A stretch of DNA of 64,000 bases from Fratercula arctica (GCA_947846985.1 CANTUZ010000002.1:135741889-135805888); one strand, 5' to 3'. Counted from the first letter of the stretch, positions 1-14,389 are shown. The notes: generated by a model not told the origin, from the sequence alone. A program made the numbers and translations.

Positions 1-1272
1 TGTTTGCCATATAAAGCCAAAATAAATTAAGCTGAGCTTCTTGCAACAGGACAAGGGGTAATAGCTTTAAACTAAAAGAGGGTAGATTTATACTGGATAT
101 AAGGAAGATATTTTTTTTTATGATAAGCGTGGTGAAACACTGGCACAGGTTGCCCAGGGAAGTGGTAGATGCCCCATCCCTGGAAACATTCAAGGTCAGG
201 TTGGACGAGGCTCTGAGCAACCTGATCTAGTTGAAGATGTCCCTGCTCAATGCAAGAGGGTTGGACTAGATGACCTTTATTGGTCCCTTCCAACCCAAAC
301 TATTCTGTGGTTCTATGAATATTGTCAGAGTGAACATAGTTTGACTTGAAACATTTTGCTGACAGTGGCAGGTTGGGTAAATCAGCTCTGTTGTTAATGC
401 TCTAAAAATTATTCACTCCTGAGACTTCATAAGAGATCTGTTGATGAGGAAAACAATGTCAAACTTCTGAAGTGTTCTCCCCACCCCAAAGAAAATGAGT
501 TATGTCAGCTGGCCCTGCTTATAAATGTTTAATATACAAGCCCCTTTTTTCTTAATCTGACTGTTTACATATAACCTTCTGCATCCTTGTTTTTCCATAT
601 TAGTCCTTTACGTATTATGATGTATTATTTGAAACTTTTTGAAGTTCACTCTTTGCTCACTCATTTCCCTATATGAGCATTTTCTGTCTTTAGGTGAAAA
701 GGAAATTGAACTGAAGATTCCAAAATAAACACTTTCAGAATTCTAACAGCTTATACTTTCATCGTTGTTTTAAATTGTGGAGACAGAAGAATTCTCCACA
801 GACACAAGGACTGAGTCAAATTAAAAAATAAAAAATACATGGTGTCAGAATGATGGTCAGGAATATAACTGTCCCTATTTTGTGCTGAAGCGAAGGATGC
901 TATAATGATTTCTTTGATTTATATAGTAAATATCAGAAGTGATGAATAGAAGATTATATAAATTGGAATATACTTAGTCTGTCACTGCAGCTCTATAGCT
1001 ACTCTGCTTCTTTAAAATTGTTTCATATCTCTGTAATAATAAGATGTTTTTCAGATAACATCTTTTAGTACTATGTATTTCTTTTGCAGCTGAAGATTTG
1101 AATTTAGCTGTTTTATGATCAGCTTGCAAATTATTTTCTACGTTTTTGAACTCTGTACAATTTGACTTCTACACAGAACTGTAAAACTTTGTCCTGTGAA
1201 AGTGTTTGAATCCCCTGTTACTGTTTAAACTCTGCATATTCTTAAATATACCTTGATGTCCTGCTATTATAG
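1..1272 (+). other. LRRCC1: Intron of LRRCC1 (5' side of window)
   Basis: No exon is recognisable before the acceptor at 1271-1272. The stretch holds a CR1 3' end (about 37-318) and otherwise AT-rich sequence. A possible acceptor near 694 is followed by a short open stretch that hits a stop with no donor, so I did not call it an exon. The exon at 1273 enters in mid-codon, so upstream coding exons, including the leucine-rich repeats, must lie outside the window. Confidence 0.7.
37..318 (+). repeat. CR1 LINE 3' end
   Basis: The stretch reads as the 3' end of a CR1 retrotransposon in plus orientation. It has the conserved CAGGTTGCCCAGGGAAGTGG block at 147-166, then GGTTGGACTAGATGACC and GTCCCTTCCAACCC, and ends with TTCTATGA. 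Only the last few hundred bases are present, as expected for 5'-truncated CR1 copies. It has no coding capacity and lies in an LRRCC1 intron. Confidence 0.9.
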
Positions 1273-4200
1273 AGAAGAGAAGAAGAGTTCCCCTAAGTGT
1301 CCACACTCCAGTCAGAGAGACTGTCATCTCAATTCATCATCGGATACTCGATACTTGGAAGTAGTGGGAAGAAAATCTGAAATACTAACTAGAAGACAGA
1401 GCAATATTGAAAAAGTAGAAGAAATTAATTCAAATGCCACAGAAGAATCAACATACCGAGTATGTTTTGCATCACTTTAAGTTGAATATGAGTATGGCTT
1501 CACCTGGAGCCAAGCATATATCTCCTGGTGAAGCTTTAAAATTGGAAGTGACAAAAATAATTGGGTGTAGATAGCATCAAAAAATAGTGGAGTTCTTGTA
1601 TCAGCTGGAAGAGAATTCATTTTATTTCATTTCTGTGGGGGGTTTTGGCCTGGTCACTTGCACTTTCTACTGTCATCCATGAATTACAGAAAGACAAAGA
1701 AATCTTGTTCTACAGTTATGAATGCTGTTTGTCATTTTTGGCTACGTTTGAATGTTTCCTAGTAAGTTGATGCTTACCACATTCTTGCTAAGGCGCTGAT
1801 TCAGGAACTGGATCAGGAGAAAGAAAGGAGGTGGAAAGCAGAGCAAGCAGAGAAGAAATTAATAGAGCATGTCAGAGAGCTACAAAAACATGCAGAAGAA
1901 GAAAAGAATATTCAGAGCATGGCTGTATACACTACAGACAGGTAGGGAAAGAGTGCTGTAGTGTAAGAGGTTGGTTTGGGTTTTTTAATTCAAGACAATT
2001 CAATTTATAGGCTTAAGAAATGAGAACAGCTTTAAACAATACCTTTGGAAAATAATGCATAAAAAAGTAGTGCTAGAATTTCTCTTGGTATTACCTAATG
2101 AAATTCCATTCTCCAGCTGTCTTGCTGTTCTTATCTCAGAACAGTATCAGTGTGGCACTTACCTCCATTTCTAGCCATTACTTTCCAAGTGGCCTGTATC
2201 ATAATTGTACTTTCAGCTGAAGCTCTCGTAGCTGTCTCATATCATGCTTTCAGCTTCCAATTTCCAATCTCCCTTTCCACTTGTGCATATAGCTGTCTCT
2301 TTTTTTTTTTTTTTTTTTTTTTTTCTTCTTTCCCCTGCACGATGCACTTGAACAAAGATGTTTCTGGCAGGCCAGAGCTGGCCAATAGGCAATATGTTGC
2401 GCAGGTCAGGTCTAGCATATCTTCATATAGACTGTTGTCATCATCCTTGTAAGTTCTGAGCAGTGTCCTTTTTTTCAAAAGTTCTCCCTTTTAACAAAGT
2501 AGAAGTATTGTCGGCTATGATTGGAGGTGTCTGCTCTGTTTGTCTTTTTAACTGCATTGCATTTATCAAAGACTCATTTTCTTTCTTGTAAGGAAAGTGC
2601 AAGCCAAGTGCTTCCTGAGGTACCATCCATGACTGACTGTGATTATTTCCCCTTTTTTTTCTTCCTGTTTTAGGTTCACTTTCCACCTTTTAGTGATTTG
2701 TTATCACTTTGCATAACAGGCTTTTTATGTTCTTTTGACATAAATCTTATATAAAAAATTAATAGAATATTTAAGGATATTGCAAAGTTTTCTGAAAAAA
2801 ATTATCAAATTATATTATATGTTTGACTTCTGTATAAAGTAAAATGATACTAGAATGTCATATCCTTAAATACCTGTCTATGAGGCTGTCTCTAGCTTAA
2901 CTTCTTTTAAAAGGAAGATCCATATAAAAATACTACGTGTGACTTAATAATATTTCAAATATTTTAAACAGTTTTACATTACAATGCTGTAAAAATTAAA
3001 ACTCGGCAAAGAGCAAGATATGGTGCTACAACACTTACTAATGTCCTCTCTCAATGTATTTGGCATCAAACTAAATACTAAAATGTTCTTAATACAACTT
3101 TATTGTATTTATTGTCAGGTTAAAGGAATTGATATTGAAAGAGAGAGATGTTAAAGCAAGACTGCAAGCAGATGTCCAACAGTTGAAAGGTGAAACTGAG
3201 AGACTTACTAATGAGTTAAATCAGGCAAGAAATAAAGAAGCAGAACATCAGAAGGCCATGCAAGCTTTAGAAGAAACACTATCTAAGATGGAGACACAGA
3301 GACTGCAGCAACGAACAATAGAGGTAAATACTTTTCATAAGTAAATAATACGATGGCTACTTCAGTCCTGGATATTAAGAAGCAGCTTAAACTGTGACAT
3401 GGTCTTAAGCCTGAGTTTTCCACAATAAAAGCTGATTTATTTTTTTTTACTTTCTACATAATAGTAGTAAATAACAAGTATCCATTTCAGTTGTCAATTG
3501 ACGTCTTTTATAAATAGAAATATGTCACGTGATATGGTCTTAAGAAAAAGGAGAACAAGTCCTATGTACTTAACACTGAGGGTTGATATTTTCTGAAGAT
3601 ATACAGTAACAAAGACAGAGGTTTTTTAAACTGTTGCTGAAGTCAATAAAGATCTTGTTAGCGGAATGGAAATCTGGTGGTTCTGTTGTTTTGTTGATCT
3701 AAAGAATTAGATGCTTTTAATTGCAAGCAGAACAAAACAGTAATTGCTGAGAACTTATTTTAAAGATTCTGGTTGTGTGGGGGATTATTTGTTTGTTTGG
3801 GATTTTTTTGGTTTTGTTTTTACAGCTGGAGAAGATAATGATACTTTTGTTCGGTATATAAATCCATAAGATCAAAATGCTGGACGAGATACTGCCACTG
3901 TTTCTGACTGAATAATTCATTGGTGAATTTTTCAGTGGCCAAATGCTGTATCCTCCAGTATCTATTTCTGTTGTTTGATTATATTCCTATATCGGCTCAT
4001 TCCTGTGTCACTGAATGCATCCGCTTACAAAAGTTGAATCCTAACACACCGATCCTGAAAAGTCTATGAACTGCTAGTATGGTGCTCTGGGACGTGTTGT
4101 CACTCAGATACCCTGAAAGAAAACAGAAACCGGGAGCGTGCTGACAGCCAAACTGCAAGTGCTATTCAAGTTATGGATTAAAGGATTGAGATAAATGCTA

Positions 4201-7200
4201 CAAGTAATGATTAGGAATATCTCCATTAATATCACCTCTGCTGCATGTTCTAACCTGCGACCTTCTGAAGTGTCTTGATTCTGAATTACCATTTCATGAG
4301 TAATTAGAACCTTTTTTATAACTTTTTTCATATTTTTTCCCCTATTTGTCGAGTCAGAAAAGACAGCTTTGTATGTAAAAGACTTAAGGCTATAAAATGG
4401 AATTTTTCATAAAAGCTTGCATCAAATGGAAAAAGTGGAGTATGCCACCTGGTGTTTATACTGGTTCTCCATTTTTTGCAAAATCATTAGAAAGCAGCTC
4501 CGTTCAGCAACTTTAAATTGTAAAATTTGGAAAGATGCAGACTTTTGTAACTGGAATGTTTAAAAAACAATATATTGGACACATCTAAAAATGTTTTGCT
4601 TGAAACTAATCCAAGTATTACAAGAGTTTGTAACTGAGGAAGTTGTTCTTGCCAATATACCTTATTAATTAAGTACATGTTCTTGGTTATTCATGAAAGT
4701 TGTGGGGTTTTTTGTTGTAGTAAGTTAAGCTAAGACTTAATTTTAAACATCAAGTCTTAAATTTCTGCAAGTGTAAGAAAATACATTAAAGTTCTAAAAA
4801 AAGAAAAAATCAAACCACCACCAAAACTTCCTTTGTCTTGGGCTAGGTAACTTAATAAAATTCCATAAAATTTTGTGAAAAGTACTGACAGTTGTGGTGC
4901 ATGCTGTAAACATTATGGCCCAGGCAGACTTGTACAGAACTATAATAAAGCATCTGTTCCTTTGTATTCTAGTATAAGACATGAGGTATAGATTACGGTT
5001 TTAAGAAAACCTTGTTCCTCTCTACGAATTCTACGCAGATGAAACAGGTGCAAGAAGCAGAGCTTAAAGCATCAGCAAATGAGAGAGAAGTACAGTTACT
5101 TCGAATATCCTTTCGACAGCAGAGGGAGAAGGTAAAACAACTACATGAACTTCTTATATTAAGAGACCAAGAGCAAAGGTATGGGGTCTTCCATTTTCTT
5201 TCCACAAGTTAATAGAGATGCTGTGTTGCAAACATGTTTTGTTCAAATGTGTTGTGTCAAGTGTGGGTGTGTTCTTGGTTTTGGTGGTTTTTAATGTGAG
5301 AGGTGATATTTTTAAAAATGTAGATGTCTTCCCATCCATCTTCTTGCTCACTTAAGAATATCTTCATATCTCGTAGACTCCCAACTCACAAATCCATGTA
5401 GGCAATTGTGTTCTTCCAGTCTTTCATTCAATAGATTCTTGTCTTATTATATAGCTGATTTTTTTTAAGTACTTGATCTTTAATCCAGGAAATAATCAGA
5501 TAAAAATAAAATCACATTTGAATTATTGTCTGAAGATCTGCATATACTACAATAACACGAGGCATTAAAAAAAAAAAATCAGATTCTACAATATCTTGCT
5601 TTAGGGTGTGTGGTTTGATTGGCTTTTTTCTTCTTTCCTCTCAGAAAAATTTGAGAATACTTGAATGTAAGCCCTATACTGTTTTGCTAATACAATCAAA
5701 ATATGTGTACAAACTAAAGGAACAAGTGGTGCGTATACTAGTATGTGAGGGAGGTTATTAATAAAATAAGCTGGTTACGCTTGCTAAATTTACAAGGATA
5801 AATGTATTCAAATACCAAGATAACTGCAGGTTTAGATGGGGAGAATCCTATAGCTGTGTTTTGAGAAGTTCCAATTATCATCTCATAAATCCCAAAAAGT
5901 TGTGATGTGAAGGACAGCAGATATATTTTGTGTTTCTGCTTTAAAGCAGATGAACAGAATAGTCTTAAAGTACAGGGTAATTTTGCTTCAACATTCTCCT
6001 ATAGGGACGCTTCCAGACAGGAAGGAGGCTTATCCTAGAACCCTTTAGGTCCCTGTTGCTGCTGTTTCTCAGGTCTGAGTCAGAAGCAACAGTTGTTGGG
6101 TGAGGGTGAAGAGAATGACTGCAAAAGAGTCTGGCTATACATACACTGCTTTTGTCGATTCCAGAGTCTCTTCTGAATCTTTGCTAATAGCAAAACAAAC
6201 AAATAGTAACTAACAGCAAAAGAGAAAATATTCAATTGCTACACAAATTTGAACTAAAAACTAAGGCTATTCCTTCAGGTGTTTGAACAGTAGTCAACAC
6301 ACTTTTCCTCATCCCAGGGCCATTGTCGTAGCAGAAAGAAGTCTGTCTGTGAAACTAAGGAATTTATCCTATTTATTATGTAACTTACTGTCTTTTTTTA
6401 AGAAATGCTAAGGATAGGATTTGCAACAGCATTGTGAGATACTGCAGTTCTTATCTCAAGTGTATGTTTGGTAACTTCAGGAGACAACTTGAAACCCGAG
6501 TTGCTTTAAATGGACCTGAATTTCAAGATGCTTTATCAAAAGCAGTGGCTAAAGAGGAGCAGAGGCATGAACAGCGTGTTAAAGAATTTCAGGAGAAAAT
6601 TAATATGTTAAACCAGAAGTATGCAGATTTAGAAGATGAATTTCGTTTAGCTTTAACTACTGAAGCAAAAAGGTTTAAAGAGGTAAGACTAAGAGAACAT
6701 TTCATCTCCAACTGGGTTGAGTTGTAGTTCTCTTAAATGTATTTGGGGTTATTTGTTGGGTGTTTGGTTTTGGGGTTTTTTTGTGGTGGTGGTTTTTTTT
6801 TTTCCTTAAGATCTTTGCTCCAAGGATTCATCTAAAAATACTGATAATAAGCTTTGAAATATCAATGATTAGAACAGAAACACCAAATACCAAGTCAGCA
6901 CTCCAAAACCCCAGCATTTTTGTTCATAAGTAAAAGTTAATTAAAAGAAATTAGAAAAACTTCTATCTGGTGGTATTCATTTCTTTTAAAACACATTGAC
7001 CTTCTATTAGAATATATTCAGTTATTGTAAAAACTCTTGTTTTGATAAGGTTATTGTTACATATATACCAGTGTATTTAATAATAAAGTTCCCTATTGTT
7101 TAACCTTTTAAAATTGAGTTTTGGATATGAATTTGAAATTCAAATTCAAAACTTGCATACGAAGTTCCTTAGGTAACAACATATAAAATTATGTGAGCGC

Positions 7201-10200
7201 TAGCCATAGAAATAAGTTAAGTGAAACGAAATTTTAAATGCTTCATCTTTAATTTGAACTTGGCTTCCTTCATTTTAAATCAGTTGGATACATGGGAGAA
7301 GAAGGGAAAGAAGAGACTGGTTTTTCACCTTTCAAATCTTTCTTTTGCAAGGAAAAAATATAGAATTAAGTTCTTTTTTCCAGATTTTAATGTTACTCTT
7401 AACAATGAGATTAAAACAAAGCATTGTTTTTGTTTCCCAAGCTGTGTTTGTTCTGCTTTACAAATTTGTAGCTAAGCAGAACCAGGTTTTTGAGTTGAAG
7501 TACCACCAACAAACTGGTGGAAAACCAGTTTCAGATATTCACTGATTTCACATATTGTTGATGAGCTGCAATTTCTTCCTTCATTTTAAATTCAAATGTC
7601 ATTTGTGTCTATGTATACACACTTTTTCCAAATATTAGCATTCTTCAAGTCATCTTATCTTATAAAACTGTAGGTAAACGAGGGTTTTGAAAATGTTGCT
7701 GCTGATCTAGTTGAACATAAACGAGCCCTCTTTGAGTTTGAACAAAAGGAAAAAGAGATGGCAAGTCTGATCCAAGACCTGACAAGTATAGTGAAAGAAC
7801 AGAAAGAAAAGATTGCAGAACTAACAAAATCAAATGAAGAAGCTACAGCAAACCTGAAGGTACGTTTCAAAACATTTCAACTACATATATGAATTTTTGT
7901 TAATATTTTTATCTATAAAATAACAATTCCATACAAGGTAGACTGACTGAAAGACGCGTATTTCCTGTTGCACTAAAACCTAGTACTCCACAGCAGCCTT
8001 TATTCTTGCATCCTGCACTTCTGTTTCTCACAAACGCTTTGGTCCCCGTATGCAAAATCTAGACTCATTCACATCTTCAGAAGCGCACTCCTTGCCTTGT
8101 GAGCACTAGCAGTTTGTATATAATCAAGTGGTCACTCTAAACTGAGATTTAAAAACCTACATTAATACCCCTGACCCTCTGTAACTTCAAAGTAATGGAA
8201 TATGGTTCAGCAGTGGTCACTGTATGTGAAGTAAAATGAAATCGCACAACAATCAAGTGTAGTTATTAGCAGCTTACTATCTCTGAGAGCTGCGTAAAAT
8301 TAGCAGTATTAGTCATTACCTACTAGTTGTCCAATTTTAATGTTAAATACCATAGGCACAGTTGCTTTATCTGACACTACTGATCACTGTATGGTAACGT
8401 ATTGTAGTAATACAGTGTCCATAAATTGTTTTTAAAAATCTTAGGAACATAAGCTTTGAACTGTTGGGTGATCCAGTATGTACCCAGTCCATCTTTGTGT
8501 TAAAACTTCTGTGCAGTACAGCCCCTGCACAGCTGTTTCTAATCTCCTCCCTACATGTTGCTGTTGGGGTGTCCAAACATTGTGTTGCTATACAAAATAG
8601 GATTCTGCCAGTCAGTGATGTTGCTAAAAACAAAATTAAAAAGTACCTGTATTTAACAGCTGTAATCTGTAAAACAAAAAGTAGCCTGCATAACTGCAGA
8701 TAAATCTTTATCATGGGAAGTGAGAGCTCATCCCAGCTTCTGTTTGTTTCTTTTGATTGGGTTTTTAATATCTTAACTTGGCTTTCTGTTTCTCTTTGAC
8801 CTGTGTATTTGTAATTCTAAACAGCCTTTTACAATGGTATTGATAACTTAAGGTGGCTATTCAGAAATCAGATGCACAGTTCTATGGGACTGAAGTGTGT
8901 CTGTCTGAAGCAAACATTTGTGTTTCATTATCAGGAAGAGAGGCAGATAGAACCCTGTATGCAAGCAGAATATTCCTCAGTTAACTTAATTTGCTGTGTA
9001 TCAGTATTACTTTCCTGGCTGTTTAGTATTGATTTGACATTTTGAATACTTGTTTTAAAGGACGCTACTGTCTTTTTCCAATGTTCATTTGTACAGTGTC
9101 AAACTGGAGAACTTGAAACACTGATTGAGGAGGACAAACAGAAAGCTGTTCAAGTTGAGCTCCTGAAAAAGGAAAATGGAAAACTTATTTCTCATCTGAC
9201 AGCCCAGGAATCTGTGATTGATGGGTTAAAAATGGAAAGAAAAATATGGGGGCAGGAGTTGGCACAACAGGGTAAAATAGTTTTTTGGTTTTGTTTTTTT
9301 TTCATCTGCAGAAAAAATGGTGGTGTTCAATGTCATACCTTTCAAATAAACACTCCAATATAGTTGTAATCGTGACAGGGTCTCAGGTGCCTTGTTGATC
9401 TTACCCACTTGTAAAAATGATGAGCTAAAATACATCTTCTGTAGTATGCAGGCCTTTATAGGAACTAGGACAGCAGTTTTGGGAATTTGTTATGAAGGCA
9501 GTTAATCTATTTCCCCAAAATGTTAAAATACCATAATGTTATACGAAGAACTTTAGAATATGAAACTAGGAAAACAAGGATTTGTGAATAGTGTTTTGTA
9601 ATGCTTCTTGCCTATCAGATAAGTCTAATGTGAAAATTTTGGAAGATACCTTTTTTTTTAAAAAAAACCAGAAGTGTTAAATACTGGGTGGAAAAGAGCT
9701 TGGGTTTTTTTTTTTTACTTTTCTCTGATTCATGTGACTCAGCACCACCCTTTGAGATTGGCTGGGTCTGTAAGAATTACTGTTGACTTTTGTCAGAGAA
9801 GTTTTCAAAGGATAAAATGCAGACCTTCAGTTCTACATTTCAAGTGTTACCTACCTACAGATTAAAGCCCTAGAGTGTTTCCAGTGGGCGAAATGGTCAT
9901 GTTTGCTTTTTAAGGTGGTTCTTTCCTTCCCTCCTGCCCTCTCCACCCCGATGTTATACATTATACATCTTGAAGTCATCTGTAAAATGAGTGCTGTAAT
10001 GTGAATATCCTGTTTTATCTAGGAGCTCACCTTGCTCAAGATCGGGGAAAACTGGAGGCAAAAATTGAAGTTTTAACGAATGAGATTGAAATGTTAAAAA
10101 AGCAAAAGGAACAGGATAGCGATACTATAAAAATTAAAAACAAAATAGTGGATGATCAGACAGAAACAATTAGGAGATTAAAAGAAGTAAGTGCCATGTC

Positions 10201-13200
10201 TGACAACTTCTGTGCTTAGCTAAAATTAAGACTTGCAGTGAAAGTTATTGTGAAAGCTGAAATGCAAGCTGGCTCTGCACTCTAGGATTTATCAATGTGG
10301 AAAGCACAATCAGGCTGTTGGTGGCAATTGATTTCATTGAGAGCAGAAGAGGGCCTTGTATTAACTTGACGTACAGAGATGCTACTTTGAATCTCTCATT
10401 GAACCATACCTATGTAAAGACTTTCTTTTCTTTGCCTTGCTTCAGGTTATTATTGATAATGATTTTGGGAGGGGAAAAATCAGGATAGCATAATTCTTCC
10501 TGTGGGTTTAAAAGAAAAGGAAAAAAAGATTGCTTCAGATTTATTTTACAATGTAAAAAAATTTGTTTTATTCTGTTCTTTGAATCAATATTTTAACAGC
10601 AGAGCTGTTTAACATAGCAGGGCTATGTTTTGTTCTGTTAATGCCATTAATCTATTTAGAGACTTTAGACTTCAGCTTATTAATCAGAGCAAACTTTTAT
10701 AGTATGTTATGTCAGGGTTAGATGCATTACTCGTAAAACTATATAGCCATGTAACAGAATGTCAGCTCAGTGATTTGTGTATGTAGAATACGTTGTTGTA
10801 TTGGAGTTCTAAATAACTTTTTTCTTAACTTACTTTCCATTTTAGATTTATGTTTTGATGATTTTTTTTTTAATTTTTACTTATTTTAGATTAAGCTTAT
10901 TTAACTGGCTATCACTTTACTCGGTATTTTTCATAGAATAGCACCTTTAGAAGAGTAAACTTCCACATGTCAGTCTCTGCTTTGTTCCAGCGTAGACTAA
11001 ACAGATACTCTTCAAGGGTAACAATAAAATGAAGGGAGCTTGTGTGTTCTAAAATCTTTATCTTCTAAAGGGCTTACAAGAAAAAGATAAACAAATCAGA
11101 AAACAGCACGAAGAAAATCTGGAAGCTCAGAAATTTTTTCAAGTACAGTTGGATGAAAAAGCTGCTGAACTTGAAGAGCTAATGGAAAAATTAGAAAGGC
11201 AAAATGAAAGAAAAGAGGAATTAAAGCAACAGCTAGAAGAAAAAGAAGTAGAACTTGATGACATTAAGAATGCACACAGGTGACACATACAAGGGGCAAT
11301 AATTCTTTGGGATCTTAATAGCATGCAACACTGCTATGTATGGTCAGAGAGTACTTGCTGTTAAAACCCACAGAAACATGGAAAAATGGAAGCATGAAAA
11401 ACTTTATCTGCCCTCTTAAGAAATGGTATCTACATTCATTGTAAATATATGCATTTAATTTTCAGTGCACTGAAAAAGAAGTGGCAAGGTAAAGGAGAGC
11501 TATTAAGCCAGCTGGAGGTGCAAGTTAAACAAATGAAGGAGAGCTTCGATATCAAAGAGAAGAAGCTGATTGAAGAGAGAAATAAAAGTCTTCAGACTCA
11601 GAGGTATCTTATTTTGTGATTGCTCAGTTACTATAGAGTTGCACTGTTAATAAGTATAAAAAAATGTTTTGATTATATGGTGAAAGAATGCATAACACCT
11701 TTTTAAGTACTTGGTAAGCTTAGTTGCTGCAACCTCTGTGTATGTAGAAGTAATTCTTGCTATGCAGGTGACTTCATGGAACTAGCATTCAGTTACAGCA
11801 TTATTCCTTTAAACTTCTTAGCTATGTTCCCATTTTCTTTTAAACTAATTGGAGCCTATGCTCATTCCTCCCTAGAACGCCCATTCCACCGCGATGCTTT
11901 TACATTACCTCTGTCAGGGAAGTCCAGTGTCACACTTAAACAATAGCGACTCCTACAAAGTCATCACACACGCTGGCTGGAGTCACGCAGTTGACGATGC
12001 CTGTGCAAGTGAGGCACGGTCTCACAGTCTGTAGCAGGGTTTCTTTGAACACGAGCCTGTCAGCCTTCAGCTCGTGACTAGGATGGAACACAACGCTCGT
12101 GACAAATTGGTTGCAAATCATAAGTCAAGCCAAACAACTGTGGCTGGCATTTGAGCTTACAAGAGAGGCCCCAGTGCTTCACTAACGTCTGTGCAGGATG
12201 ATGAAAAGACCTTGTGTTCAGCGCAGGAAATTGAGGACAGATCCTCAATACTTACACAACCTAGAGTAAACATTAGCAATAAGTATTTCAGTCTTTGAGA
12301 AACAGACTGTTTATAAGTCACTTGTCATTCTCTTACCATACAAGTAGCAACAGGTTTTTAATTTCTTTTATCATTCCTCTTGTACTGACGATTTTTTTGA
12401 GCAGTTAATAGTAAATATGAGATGATACATAAAAAAATACTCATAACCCAGAAAATGGTCAGTGACTTAAATGATGCTCAGTTATTTCATATACGTCGGT
12501 GTTTACGGAGAAGTACGGTAGACTGCTGCCTGTGATGCGCTTAGATTGTTAATATGATTTTTACTTTATTCTTTGGCCCTTTTCTCTTACTTTTCTTCCT
12601 TCCTCCCAACTATTCTGAAGTTTAGCTAGTTAATAGACTGCATATTTATCTAGCAGTGATAACCACACTTACTAAAGGAATAAGCTAGTATGACTATTTT
12701 TTTTGCTTTACATTTTTAAATGAAACACTTTGATTAATTACACCTTTACTATTATTTTAAGGTCATCTGAATAATAAATAAAATAAAGTACCGTGATGGT
12801 CAAGTTTGTTCATAAACCACCCCCTGCCCTGAAAAAAACCAAGCAACCACAAACAAAACCAACAACAAAAAACACACACACAGAGTAAAATAAACCCCAA
12901 CTACCTCAAATAGTCAATAGTACTATGTTTTGGAATGGTTGGAAGATCAGTAGTGAAACTGAAATTTTGTCTGAAATAATGAAGGTTTGTTTCAAAATTT
13001 TGGTGTAAATTAATTGTATAATGGAATAATTTGCCTTGCTTTCTGCTGCTACATATTTTAGAATTATTCCCTAAGCAGAATTTGCTTGGATTCAAGGAAA
13101 TGCTTCACCGCTGCAAAGCAGACACTTTTCTATTTCTGTGAGACACAGACTTACAGTCATTTACAGGATCTCATAGTTCAGGCGTCAACTTCTCAGGAAG

Positions 13201-14389
13201 CAAAAGCATGTTAAGTAGATGTTTAAAAATAGGTGGAGTTCTTATCCATGTTGACAGTAGCAAGTCTGAATCTTTGTATTCTTTGCTAGTGACTAAATGC
13301 TTCTGCTAAGAGGAATGCCAGAAGCCCTAAACATGGTGCATAAAACTAGAAGACTTTCTTGACAAAACAGGACATCTTCTGAAGATAGATACTGAAATAA
13401 TTGTCTTCATGCCTGTGTTAATAAAACCTTATTGAAGGCAGAACTGGGCAAAGCAAAATACTTCAGTTGTTTGCACAAGTGTGATTTTATTTTTTCAATC
13501 ATTTTTTTAGAATTGCTGTGGAAAAGCTTCATCAAATGGATGACGCTTTTAGAAAACAACTTGAGTCAATATTGGCAGCTCATCAGGAAGAACTACTGCA
13601 GCTGGCAAATGAAAAGGAAAAACAAATTGAAGCAGCAAATGAAAAAGTAATTTTAATATTTATTCATATGTTTACTTTATTTGCATTTTTATTCTACGGC
13701 TGCTACAACAGTGGTGCTTGAAGTCACCTGTTCATATCTATCTGGCTCATCTCTGGATGGAAATAACCCTAGTTTAGTACTCTATCTTTCCACAATAAGA
13801 GAATCTATAGAAGTGTACCATCGTGAGGGTTCTATATTCAAGCAAAGTAAAGTTGCATGCTATGGTAGCTATTATCAGTTGATAGTTAAGAATTCCTTAT
13901 CTACACTGGCAAAAAGAATGATGATTATGCTAAATAATCCATTTAACTCACCTGTGCCTGGTAATACTTACTGTTCTTGTCATATACTGCATTATTCCTT
14001 AGTGTCACAACTGGTGCTATTTCTGCGTAGTAGCTATTTTGGTTTTGATACATTACTTGCTATCTTCTAGTAAATTAATCCTTTTTTTTTTTTTTTTAAA
14101 GCAAAATTCTGCTGCGGCATCCAATGCCAAAAGTAGTGCATTGCTTATTTAAATAAGCATATAACTCTTACATTGATTATCAGTGTTAGAAATTGCCAAG
14201 ATTATATGGTTTTGGGTATATTAAGGAAAAGGAAGAATTGTCTTTGATCTCCGTGTGCACTTTCAGGTTTACTATGTTGAAGAAGAAATGCGTCAGCTTC
14301 TGCAGGAAACAGCAAACAATAAAAAAGCCATGGAAAATAAAGTAAGACGACTTACACAGGCACTAAATGATATTCAAGAAGATCTTTGA
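1273..14389 (+). CDS. LRRCC1: Centrosomal leucine-rich repeat and coiled-coil protein, C-terminal part (12 exons)
   Basis: Partial gene: the 3' twelve coding exons, about 670 residues. Exons: 1273-1459, 1793-1941, 3119-3323, 5039-5178, 6481-6682, 7674-7859, 9097-9271, 10023-10186, 11071-11279, 11466-11603, 13511-13646 and 14267-14389 (stop TGA 14387-14389). All junctions are GT-AG and the phase carries through every one without a stop. The protein is rich in Glu, Lys, Gln and Leu in heptads, i.e. long coiled coil. Segments such as QELDQEKERRWKAEQAEKK, DDQTETIRRLKE and ERQNERKEELKQQL match the LRRCC1 family as I recall it from human. LRRCC1 localises to centrioles and the centrosome and is needed for spindle and centriole organisation (family knowledge). 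The N-terminal leucine-rich repeats lie upstream of the window. The donor of the exon ending 13646 (GTAATT) is weak but keeps the frame. Introns are AT-rich with poly-T tracts and hold no other gene I can support. Confidence 0.95.
2300..2324 (+). repeat. Poly-T tract (25 T)
   Basis: An uninterrupted run of T in an LRRCC1 intron. It creates artificial Phe-rich or Lys-rich open frames on the two strands. It may be the tail of an old minus-strand insertion, but no element body is recognisable beside it. Confidence 0.8.
11930..12260. other. GC-richer block inside an LRRCC1 intron, identity unknown
   Basis: In the 1.9-kb intron 11604-13510, which is otherwise AT-rich, this block has noticeably more G and C and several CpG dinucleotides. 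A 61-codon minus-strand open frame spans 11936-12121. I recognise no protein or repeat family. It could be an old transposable-element fragment or a conserved non-coding element. Confidence 0.35.

Noticed and set aside
690..740. Possible extra LRRCC1 exon after an acceptor-like TTTAG near 694
   Set aside because: All frames meet stops quickly or lack a GT donor, and no family sequence is recognisable.
11604..13510. LRRCC1 intron with a GTATCTT donor, considered as a second U12-type intron
   Set aside because: The donor differs from GTATCCTTT, and no TTCCTTAAC-like branch site precedes the acceptor at 13509-13510. It is better read as an ordinary GT-AG intron.
13681..14070. 129-codon plus-strand open frame in the last LRRCC1 intron
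   Set aside because: It lies in AT-rich intronic sequence, has no recognisable domain, starts inside the intron after exon 13511-13646 and has no splice support. It looks like chance.
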